From: Arenicola marina
Lineage: Eukaryota > Annelida > Polychaeta > Arenicolidae
Assembly (NCBI GenBank): GCA_964019135.1
Contig: OZ025253.1
Location: 37,622,548 to 37,686,547 of the forward strand
Length of the DNA: 64,000 nt
Reading direction: 5' to 3'
Of the stretch, positions 38,401 through 50,400 are shown piece by piece. Position 1 is the stretch's first letter; each line of letters begins with the position of its first letter. A model generated the notes under the pieces. It was not told where the DNA came from and did no database searches. It worked only from the letters and a program-made list of their open reading frames with translations. The translations under genes and the position numbers were made by a program.

Positions 38401-41400
38401 CTTAATATGTAACAACAGGTAAACATTGGACGGGCGGGGCCGCACTTAATATGTAACAACAGGTAAACATTGGACGGGCGGGGCGGCACTTAATATGTAA
38501 CCACAGGTAAACATTGGACCGGCGGGGCCGCACTTAATATGTAACAACAGGTAAACATTGGACGCGCGGGGCCGCACTTAATATGTAACAACAGGTAAAC
38601 ATTGGACGGGCGGGGCCGCACTTAATATGTAACAACAGGTAAACATTGGACGGGCGGGGCCGCACTTAATATGTAACAACAGGTGAACATTGGACGCGCG
38701 GGGCCGCACTTAATATGTAACAACAGGTGAACATTGGACGCGCGGGGCCGCACTTAATATGTAACAACAGGTAAACATTGGACGGGCGGGGCCGCACTTA
38801 ATATGTAACAACAGGTAAACATTGGACGGGCGGGGCCGCACTTAATATGTAACAACAGGTAAACATTGGACGGGCGGGGCCGCACTTAATATGTAACAAC
38901 AGGTAAACATTGGACGGGCGGGGCCGCACTTAATATGTAACAACAGGTAAACATTGGACGGGCGGGGCCGCACTTAATATGTAACCACAGGTAAACATTG
39001 GACGGGCGGGGCCGCACTTAATATGTAACAACAGGTAGACATTGGACGGGCGGGGCCGCACTTAATATGTAACAACAGGTAAACATTGGACCGGCGGGGC
39101 CGCACTTAATATGTAACCACAGGTAAACATTGGACCGGCGGGGCGGCACTTAATATGTAACCACAGGTAAACATTGGACCGGCGGGGCCGCACTTAATAT
39201 GTAACCACAGGTAGACATTGGACGGGCGGGGCCGCACTTAATATGTAACAACAGGTAAACATTGCACGGACAGGGCCGCACTTAATATGTAACCACAGGT
39301 AAACATTGGACGGGCGGGGCCGCACTTAATATGTAACAACAGGTAAACATTGGACGGGCGGGGCCGCACTTAATATGTAACAACAGGTGAACATTGGACG
39401 CGCGGGGCCGCACTTAATATGTAACAACAGGTAAACATTGGACGGGCGGGGCCGCACTTAATATGTAACCACAGGTAAACATTGGACCGGCGGGGCCGCA
39501 CTTAATATGTAACAACAGGTAGACATTGGACCGGCGGGGCCGCACTTAATATGTAACAACAGGTAAACATTGGACGGGCGGGGCCGCACTTAATATGTAA
39601 CAACAGGTAGACATTGGACCGGCAGGGCCGCACTTAATATGTAACAACAGGTAGACATTGGACCGGCGGGGCCGCACTTAATATGTAACAACAGGTAAAC
39701 ATTGGACGGGCGGGGCCGCACTTAATATGTAACAACAGGTAAACATTGGACGCGCGGGGCCGCACTTAATATGTAACAACAGGTAAACATTGGACCGGCG
39801 GGGCCGCACTTAATATGTAACAACAGGTAAACATTGGACGCGCGGGGCCGCACTTAATATGTAACAACAGGTAAACATTGGACCGGCGGGGCCGCACTTT
39901 ATATGTAACAACAGGTAAACATTGGACGGGCGGGGCCGCACTTAATATGGAACAACAGGTAAACATTGGACCGGCGGGGCCGCACTTAATATGGAACAAC
40001 AGGTAAACATTGGACCGGCGGGGCCGCACTTAATATGTAACAACAGGTAAACATTGGACCGGCGGGGCCGCACTTAATATGTAACCACAGGTAAACATTG
40101 GACGGGCGGGGCCGCACTTAATATGTAGCAACAGGTAGACATTGGACCGGCGGGGCCGCACTTAATATGTAACCACAGGTAAACATTGGACGGGCGGGGC
40201 CGCACTTAATATGTAACCACAGGTAAACATTGGACGGGCGGGGCCGCACTTAATATGTAACCACAGGTAAACATTGGACCGGCGGGGCCGCACATATTTG
40301 GCGGGATGGATTTCAGGAGTTCCGAAACAAACGCCACCACTCCGTAGGAATCCCGGGCAGTTCACCCCCCTGTAGAATAGCGTGCTTTTATGCGTTCAAT
40401 TCCCGATGGTGGCACTTTTTTTTACAAATTTTAAATATTGATATTCCACATTTATCTCTCAACTCAAGCAATATTTGCGACATGTGTAAGTCTCTCGAAT
40501 GCACCATGTTGACGTGTGGAAGCGGGGGAGGATGAGAGTCCAACCCTGGCCCGTAATCCAGTGATGTTCACTCCTATATATAAAGCATACATGTCCTCGT
40601 TGGTTACTGCATCGTTAACTCCTGTAAGTTGTGATGTGCGCGCCTGTCTCTGATCGCTTTGACTTCCCGCAGTCCCCATGGACCTGGATGTGAAGATCAA
40701 GTCCGTCATGCTGGGCGCAGTATTCCTCATTGTAAGTAGAACCGATCAACCGGATATGGAATCTTTACCTCTTGTTGAAAGCATTCGTACATATATATAT
40801 ATAAAGATTGATATGTATGTACACACAGTCGTGCATACATACCTGCTGAGGCACGTTCGGGTTGCGTATAACGGTAGCCATTGTAAGTTTTGAAAACGAA
40901 AGGATGGATTTGGCTTCAAGGTGGTATCCATGCCATTTTGAATGAACAATTGCCAATACGTATTTCTTTGACGTCGACATTAATATCCGTCAATGCTAAT
41001 TCAATGAGTGCTGGTGACGTCATGTACCTCAAACGTCCGTTGATGGAGGTATATACGCGCTCACTGTACGTTGACTTACCTGATTGGTCGTTAATGATGA
41101 GTTAATGATGATGAGCGCCACCCCCCACACCCGCCCCCCCTCCCCGACACTCCCCCCCCCCCCGCACCCCCATCCGCCATGATAATTGATGACGTAAGCA
41201 GCGTATTAGCGTGGTTATTATGAGCTCTGCATGACCGCTCATCGTGACGTCATCTGCGATGACGTCACGTCAGCGCCATGCTTTGCGTAGTTCATAATCG
41301 ATTTTCGTTTAATAATGAGACTGATTGACAGTGTTATCATTGTGGTGGACGCAGCGGTCCCGCGTAAAACCTGGGTGTCTCAGCGTGCGTGATACAGGCG

Positions 41401-44400
41401 CACGCTGAGACACGCTATATACCAGCATGCCCCTCTCCAACCCACCTTCTCCACCCTCCCTGGCGGGCACTAACCAAGATAGTTCATGGTCAATGACACG
41501 TGGAGATGGGCAAGCATTTTGAAGCAAATATTACAGTTCGGTTAAATGTTCTATCATTAATAAATAATCAATAGACATATTGTTTTTCTTAGAATGTCCG
41601 CTGTATAGTGAATTAAGAAGCACAATGTTACCAAAATATTATTTGCAAAAGACCTGACCATACGAAATATATAGCCCTTATGACGACGACAAATTCAACA
41701 GTATTAAATAAGGTAGCAGAATTTGTGTACAGGTAAGAGATATAACTGAATACGATTTTATTGTGTGCCGTGTATGTTATCTGTCAACACGAGGGACTCG
41801 GGCCTATTGTTGACCTGAAATAAACCATTCATATTTTTAAAAAAATTAACATTCGACATTGACCCCCGAATTCCAACACTGAGAATCTGAAAACCATTCG
41901 ACACTGAGAATTTTCAAAAATCCACCCTGGACACTGGACACCCCTCTTCCAGACCCCGTAAAGTGTGTCACCCCCAGGAATGAGCGCAACTAACACTGCT
42001 GTATAGGTGTAGAAACACGCTTTCTCCCCACAATCCCGTTTCTCTTACGATCTGGTTCCGTTGTCTATTTCACCGGCGTCTGATGTTGCTGTGCGATTTT
42101 CGCTTTCTGTTGCAGGATTTCATGTTTTTCGAGCAGAAGCAAGATGACAAAAATAATAGGCACTACTGATGTCTGAAGGTGACCTTTACAGGGACGCCTG
42201 TTCTGGGGTGTGCGTCGTCGTTTTGATTTATAGTTAACAGTTCACAGTATGCGACAAGGTTACCAGCGACTGGGTCTTCACACGACCTATAGTACAAACT
42301 ACAGTACGCGCAGTGATTCTGATAGGTTTACCAGAAGAAGGTGGATGGGTCCCAGCTTCCCAGTATTATGGAATACCCCCACAATGCCCCCCGATTCCGC
42401 CCTAAAACAGTAGATTTAGCCTGTATGCTACTTAATTTAATGGAAACCTCGGAAACCTCTTGTTGAATAATCACATTCAACTGATCTTGGATTGGATTGT
42501 AATGAAGGCTGCGGCAATCAGTGCTGTGCTAATATTGATATATATTGATATTTACAATGCGTCCCCATGTCTCCCCGCAGCGCAATGAAATGCGTCATTC
42601 GAACTTATGGCGCGACAAATGACTCCTGGACGCTTAACCAATCAGAATGACTCCTGGACGCTTAACCAATCAGAATGACTCCTGGACGCTTAACCAATCA
42701 GAATGACTCCTGGACGCTTAACCAACCAGAATGACTCCTGGACGCTTAACCAATCAGAATGACTCCTGGACGCTTAACCAATCAGAATGACTCCTGGACG
42801 CTTAACCAATCAGAATGACTCCTGGACGCCTAACCAATCAGAATGACTCCTGGACGCTTAACCAATCAGAATGACTGCTAGACGGTTAACCAATCAGAAT
42901 GACTCCTGGACGCTTAACCAATCAGAATGACTCCTGGACGCTTAACCAATCAGAATGACTCCTGGACGCTTAACCAATCAGAATGACTCCTAGACGCTTA
43001 ACCAATCAGAATGACTCCTGGACGCTTAACCAATCAGAATGACTGCTAGACGGTTAACCAATCAGAATGACTCCTGGACGCTTAACCAATCAGAATGACT
43101 CCTGGACGCTTAACCAATCAGAATGACTCCTGGACGCTTAACCAATCAGAATGACTCCTAGACGCTTAACCAATCAGAATGACTCCTGGACGCTTAACCA
43201 ATCAGAATCGCCGTACTCGTCACACTGTTCTGGCTTAACGCCGCCAACCGCGTTTTGCTTGCTTTTTTAAGCTCTCCATTTAGTAAATCATGGAAGGAAA
43301 AGTATTGGGTGATGATCTACGCTTCGAAATATATTCCCAATCATGGTGGGCAATGTGCGTTCGCCGCAGATAAGTATTCCCTTAACTACAATGTCGCTGA
43401 GACTGTCGCATACAGTGGACTTCGGGAATCAGCCGTGCTTGGTCGATTGCCATTCTATTTGATATGGCGCAATGTCGTGTTAGGAATGAAAACAATATTG
43501 TGCATGCCCCTCCCCTGCCTTTCCCGCCCCTCCACTCCCTCCCCCTCCCCTCCCCTCCCCTACCCTCCCCTCCCCTCCAACGGTCATGCAGTTAATCTTC
43601 TCCCGTCTCTGTTTTGTTTGCATGTAGAAAAACAGCCCGTGTGATACTGGCCCTCTAGCTACCTGGTCTGAATTGTAGGATTTGACATAAGCAACATGGG
43701 TGGTTAGCATAACATAAGCTTGTGATATCCACTTGAAGTAGACAAAGCATAAGCTTGTGATGTCCACTTGAAGTAGAAAGAGCATAAGCTTGTGACATCC
43801 ACTTGAAGTAGACAGACCATAAGCTTGTGATATCCACTTGAAGTAGACAGACCATAAGCTTGTGATATCCACTTGAAGTAGACAGCATAAGGTTGTGATA
43901 TCCACTTGAAGTAGACAGCATAAGGTTGTGACACCCACTTGAAGTAGACAGACCATAAGCTTGTGATATCCACTTGAAGTAGACAAAGCATAAGCTTGTG
44001 ATGTCCATTTGAAGTAGAAAGAGCATAAGGTTGTGACATCCACTTGAAGTAGACAGACCATAAGCTTGTGATATCCACTTGAAGTAGACAGACCATAAGC
44101 TTGTGATATCCACTTGAAGTAGACAGCATAAGGTTGTGATATCCACTTGAAGTAGACAAAGAATAAGCTTGTGATATCCACTTGAAGTAGACAGAGCATA
44201 AGGTTGTGATATCCACTTGAAGTAGACAGAGCATAAGGTTGTGACATTCACATGAAGTAGACAGATCATAAGCTTGTGATATCCACTTGAAGTAGACAGA
44301 CCATAAGCTTGTGATATCCACTTGAAGTAGACAGAGCATAAGGTTGTGATATCCACTTGAAGTAGACAGACCATAAGCTTGTGATATCCACTTGAAGTAG

Positions 44401-47400
44401 ACAGAGCATAAGCTTGTGATATCCACTTAAAGTAGACAGAGCATAAGGTTGTGATATCCACTTGAAGTAGACAGAGCATAAGGTTGTGACATTCACATGA
44501 AGTGGACAGATCATAAGCTTGTGATGTCCACTTGAAGTAGACAGAGCATAAGCTTGTGATATCCACTTGAAGTAGACAGAGCATGAGGTTGTGATATCCA
44601 CTTGAAGTAGACAGACCATAAGCTTGTGATATCCATTTGAAGTAGACAGAGCATAAGCTTGTAATATCCACTTGAAGTAGACAGAGCATAAGCTTGTGAT
44701 ATCCACTTGAAGTAGACAGAGCCTAAGGTTGTGACATCCACTTGAAGTAGACAGAGCATAAGCTGGTGATATCCACTTGAAGTAGACAGAGCATAAGCTT
44801 GTGATATCCACTTGAAGTAGACAAAGAATAAGCTTGTGATATCCACTTGAAGTAGACAGAGCATAAAGTTGTGATATCCACTTGAAGTAGACAGAGCATA
44901 AGGTTGTGAATTCCACTTGAAGTAGACAGATCATAAGGTTGTGATATCCACTTGAAGTAGACAGATCATAAGCTTGTGATATCCACTTGCAGTAGACCGA
45001 GCATAAGCTTGTGATATCCACTTGAAGTAGACAGAGCATAAGGTTGTGACATCCACTTGAAGTAGACAGAGCTTGTGATATCCACTTGAAGTAGACAGCA
45101 TAAGCTTGTGATATCCACTTGAAGTAGACAGAGCATAAGGTTGTGATATCCACTTGAAGTAGACAGCATAAGGTTGTGATATCCACTTGAAGTAGACAGA
45201 GCATAAGGTTGTGACACCCACTTGAAGTAGACAGAGCATAAGATTGTGACACCCACTTGAAGTAGACAGACCATAAGCTTGTGATATCCACTTGAAGTAG
45301 ACAGAGCATAAGGTTGTGATATCCACTTGAAGTAGACAGACCATAAGCTTGTGATATCCACTTGAAGTAGACAGCATAAGGTTGTGATATCCACTTGAAG
45401 TAGACAAAGAATAAGCTTGTGATATCCACTTGAAGTAGACAGAGCATAATTTTGTGATATCCACTTGAAGTAGACAGAGCATAAGGTTGTGACATTCACA
45501 TGAAGTAGACAGATCATAAGCTTGTGATATCCACTTGAAGTAGACAGACCATAAGCTTGTGATATCCACTTGAAGTAGACAGAGCATAAGGTTGTGATAT
45601 CCACTTGAAGTAGACAGACCATAAGCTTGTGATATCCACTTGAAGTAGACAGAGCATAGGCTTGTGATATCCACTTAAAGTAGACAGAGCATAAGGTTGT
45701 GATATCCACTTGAAGTAGACAGAGCATAAGGTTGTGACATTCACATGAAGTAGACAGATCATAAGCTTGTGATGTCCACTTGAAGTAGACAGAGCATAAG
45801 CTTGTGATATCCACTTGAAGTAGACAGAGCATGAGGTTGTGATATCCACTTGAAGTAGACAGACCATAAGCTTGTGATATCCATTTGAAGTAGAAAGAGC
45901 ATAAGCTTGTAATATCCACTTGAAGTAGACAGAGCATAAGCTTGTGATATCCACTTGAAGTAGACAGAGCCTAAGGTTGTGACATCCACTTGAAGTAGAC
46001 AGACCATAAGCTTGTGATATCCACTTGAAGTAGACAGAGCATAAGCTTGTGATATCCACTTGAAGTAGACAAAGAATAAGCTTGTGATATCCACTTGAAG
46101 TAGACAGAGCATAAAGTTGTGATATCCACTTGAAGTAGACAGAGCATAAGGTTGTGACATCCACTTGAAGTAGACAGATCATAAGCTTGTGATATCCACT
46201 TGAAGTAGACAGAGCATAAGCTTGTGATATCCACTTGAAGTAGACCGAGCATAAGCTTGTGATATCCACTTGAAGTAGACAGAGCATAAGGTTGTGACAT
46301 CCACTTGAAGTAGACAGAGCTTGTGATATCCACTTGAAGTAGACAGCATAAGCTTGTGATATCCACTTGAAGTAGACAGAGCATAAGGTTGTGATATCCA
46401 CTTGAAGTAGACAGCATAAGCTTGTGATATCCACTTGAAGTAGACAGAGCATAAGGTTGTGATATCCACTTGAAGTAGACAGAGCATAAGCTTGTGATAT
46501 CCATTTGAAGTAGACAGAGCATAAGCTTGTGATATCCACTTGAAGTAGACAGAGCATAAGGTTGTGATATCCACTTGAAGTAGACAGAGCATAAGCTTGT
46601 GATATCCACTTGAAGTAGACAGAGCATAAGGTTGTGATATCCACTTGAAGTAAACAGCATAAGCTTGTGATATCCACTTGAAGTAGACAGAGCATAAAGT
46701 TGTGACATCCACTTGAAGTAGACAGCATAAGCTTGTGATATCCACTTGAAGTAGACAGAGCATAAGATTGTGATATCCACTTGAAGTAGACAGCATAAGC
46801 TTGTGATATCCACTTGAAGTAGACAGAGCATAAGCTTGTGATATCCACTTGAAGTAGACAGAGCATAAGCTTGTGATATCCATTTGAAGTAGACAGAGCA
46901 TAAGCTTGTGATATCCACTTGAAGTAGACAGAGCATAAGGTGGTGATATCCACTTGAAGTAGACAGAGCATAAGCTTGTGATATCCACTTGAAGTAGACA
47001 GAGCATAAGGTTGTGATATCCACTTGAAGTAAACAGCATAAGCTTGTGATATCCACTTGAAGTAGACAGAGCATAAGGTTGTGACATCCACTTGAAGTAG
47101 ACAGCATAAGCTTGTGATATCCACTTGAAGTAGACAGATCATAAGCTTGTGATATCCACTTGAAGTAGACAGAGCATAAGCTTGTGATATCCACTTGAAG
47201 TAGACAGAGCATAAGGTTGTGACATCCACTTGAAGTAGACAGCATAAGGTTGTGACACCCACTTGAAGTAGACAGAGCATAAGGTTGTGATATCCACTTG
47301 AAGTAGACAGAGCATAAGGTTGTGATATCCACTTGAAGTAGACAGAGCATAAGGTTGTGACACCCACTTGAAGTAGACAAAGCATGAAGCCTGCATTACC

Positions 47401-50400
47401 AGCATGTGTGATCTGATTGTCTATGTCGTTTCGCATGGTTGTAGCATTGACATCGGGGTTTGTAATTGAATGCAGGGATTATTAAGCAGGTCAGATATCA
47501 AACAGGTCAGAGATATCAAGCTGGCCAGATATTAAACAGGTCAAAGATATCAAACTGACGAAATATTAAAACAGATCAGAGATATCAAATAGCAGACAGG
47601 CAAGATATATCAAACAGTTGGGGATATCAAGCAGGTCAGAAATATGAAACATGTCAGAAACACCATGCAGGCCAAGTGAAGGTAGGTATCGTGCCTTGAC
47701 TCTGGCCGTGGCTGAGAATAGCGAAGGGTATAGGTACGATAGGAAAGATACCCAATCCTAAACCTTCAACTATCAAGGCCACCCATTGTAAGTAAGGCTA
47801 TCGTCGTCTAGGGAGATGACCGATCATTTGTTCGTCGTTTTTTTTGCGATCTCCGACTACAAGTTGAGATCGCGCAGATGTCTCTCCGAAGATCATAGAT
47901 CTCGACTTGTACTCGGGTGAGCAAACTATGTTTTGTTATGATTCGTATCGATAGGTTGGTGGCATCTGAGAGACAGAACGTTTAGAAATCCGCGACGTTG
48001 AGACAGAACATTCATAAATCAGCGACATTGAGAGGCAGCGTTCAGAAATCAGCGACATTGAGACAGAGCGTTTAGAAATCAGCGACATTGAGACAGAGCG
48101 TTTAGAAATCAGCGACATTGAGACAGAACGTTTAGATATCAGCGACATTGAGAGGCAGAAGGTTCAGAAATTAACGACATTGAGAAACAGAACGTTCAGA
48201 AATCAGCGACATTGAGACAGAACGTTCAGAAATCAGCGACATTGAGAGGCAGAAGGTTCAGAAATTAAGGACATTGAGAAACAGAACGTTCAGAAATCAG
48301 CGACAGTGAGACAGAACGTTCAGAAATCAGCGACATTGACAGACAAAGCTATCAGCATTCAGCGACATTGACAGACAAAGCTATCAGCATTCAGCGACAT
48401 TGAGAAACTGAACGTTCAGCATTCAGCGACATAGTGTCGCCGATCGCGAACAGTAAGCACACTCGACTTGTAGTCGGGATCGCCACAACATCTGCTGGAT
48501 AAAGTCTGCTCGTGTCATCCAGACTTCACTTCTCAGGCCATATGTACTACTACAGAGACTTACAGAGTAGGGAGGTGGTCGGGTTATAGACTACTGTCGC
48601 AATGCTAAGACATAGGCCAATCATCGGGACTGCAAAAAAATCGATCGAGTTAGGGAGGCGATCGGGTTAGGGAGGTGGTCGGGTTAGGGAGGTGGTCGGG
48701 CAGGGAGGTTTTACTGTACTACGGTATTTAAGGACCATCGGTAGCTGTAGATCACCAGCACTACACGTACGTGGTATCAAGGTGTCTGTGCTTCGTGCGG
48801 TAAGGTGGTAGCAAGTTACGTTATAGTGTGGAGTATGGTAGCAAAGCACACACTACGTTGTGGATGATGGTATTCATGAGATAAAATGATTTCCATGTTT
48901 GCGTTCGGTGTGTAATGTGATATTCGTGTAGCCGTCTTTACTCGCTGAATATGGTATCAATGCACGCGCATATTTTTGAACGAAATATAAACATGTTTTG
49001 TGCATGCCCCGTGAAAAGGTTATTTAGTTAGAGATGGATCAGTGGCTTCGATGTGTGAGAGGGGGGACAAGATAGGGATAGATTGCCCCCAACATGTCGC
49101 CACAAATGTGTCTTTGCTTGCCAAGCAAATTGCGTTCCCCATCTGGAAGTATCGAAGAGTATTTTAGGCCAGCTTTGTGCACGCGTATAAATAAGGGAAG
49201 AACAATTGCCAGAGTGTACGTCATTACGCCCCGGGGGCCATCCCGCCCCGGGGGGCCATCCCGCCCCGGGGGGCCATCCCGCCCCGGGGGGCCATCCCGC
49301 CCCGGGGGGCCATCGCGCCCCGGGGGGTCATCCCCCCCCCGGGGGGCCATCCCGCCCCGGGGAGTCATCGCGCCCCGGGGGGCCATCCCGCCCCGGGGAG
49401 CCATCCCGCCCCGGGGGGCCATCCCGCCCCGGGGGGCCATCCCGCCCCGGGGGGCCATCACGCCCCGGGGAGCCATCCCGCCCCGGGGGGCCATTCCACC
49501 CCGGGGGGCCATCGCGCCCCGGGGGCCATCCCGCCCCGGGGGGTCATCCCCCTCCCGGGGGGCCATCGCGCCCCGGGGGGCCATCCCGCCCCGGGGGGCC
49601 ATCCGGCCATCCCGCCCCGGGGAGTCATCCCGCCCCGGGGGGCCATCGCGCGTTCCACCATTGTCGAGTACGCTCTGCTGGGCCAGCCCCAGCGGCCGGT
49701 GCGTGGTTCAAATCCCACCTGTGCTAATGCGTATGATTGTCCAAGATAAAGCTCAGAGGTCTGTCTTCGCAAAGAGTACGGCGGTTACTCTCTTAAACAT
49801 GGCTCCTCTTGCTTAAACCCTTCCCATTATCGCGACATGACCTATTGAACTTGTTGCCTTCTACTTAAATCAAGCCAAACTTTCTCCCCATTGGAATCAA
49901 GGTTCGTCCGGACTAACGCGACAACATATCCTTCTAACTATTGCATGTTTATACTGTCATTGCTCTCATCAGTAACCGTGTATATATGTGTATGGTGCCA
50001 GAGCGGCTGGTCAATGAGGCATGATGTGTGTGTATGTCTATAACCCATTGCCAGTTTCCGCACAATTTTTTTTGAAATCAAGTGCATGTTTTACTCGATA
50101 CCCCATCCGTATTCAATGCATACTCCCGTTTAATGAGTAATCCGTATTTATATCGGGATCCATGTTTAAATAATTTATATTCTATATTTAATTCAAGTTC
50201 ACGTTTTATTATTAGATAGCATGCGTCATTTCAATTAACATTTGGATTAGTAGATTCGTGGACTATTTACTTTCAGGTTTTCTACTAGGCAGAATTATAT
50301 AAATATTGATTACTGTCTGTTCTCGCGTCGTCACCATTATGGTGCGAGTGCCTACAATTTGAAAATAAACCAGTGGAAATGTACGGCTAATTTTAGCGGC

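Noticed and set aside
35099..40293. CRISPR-like array
   Set aside because: Units are contiguous with no unique spacers, and the context is an animal intron.
43255..43644. 129-codon + strand open frame
   Set aside because: Ends in a C/T-rich simple repeat and shows no family similarity.
43480..47436. Long - strand open frames (240-640 codons) with repeated LLQVDITSL / [10 protein letters not shown]
   Set aside because: They lie wholly within the 35-bp minisatellite and shift between the three frames of one repeat unit. There is no splice, promoter or domain evidence.
49039..49816. Collagen-like or PGGPSR repeat frames on both strands
   Set aside because: Generated by an 18-bp tandem repeat divisible by three; no coding context.
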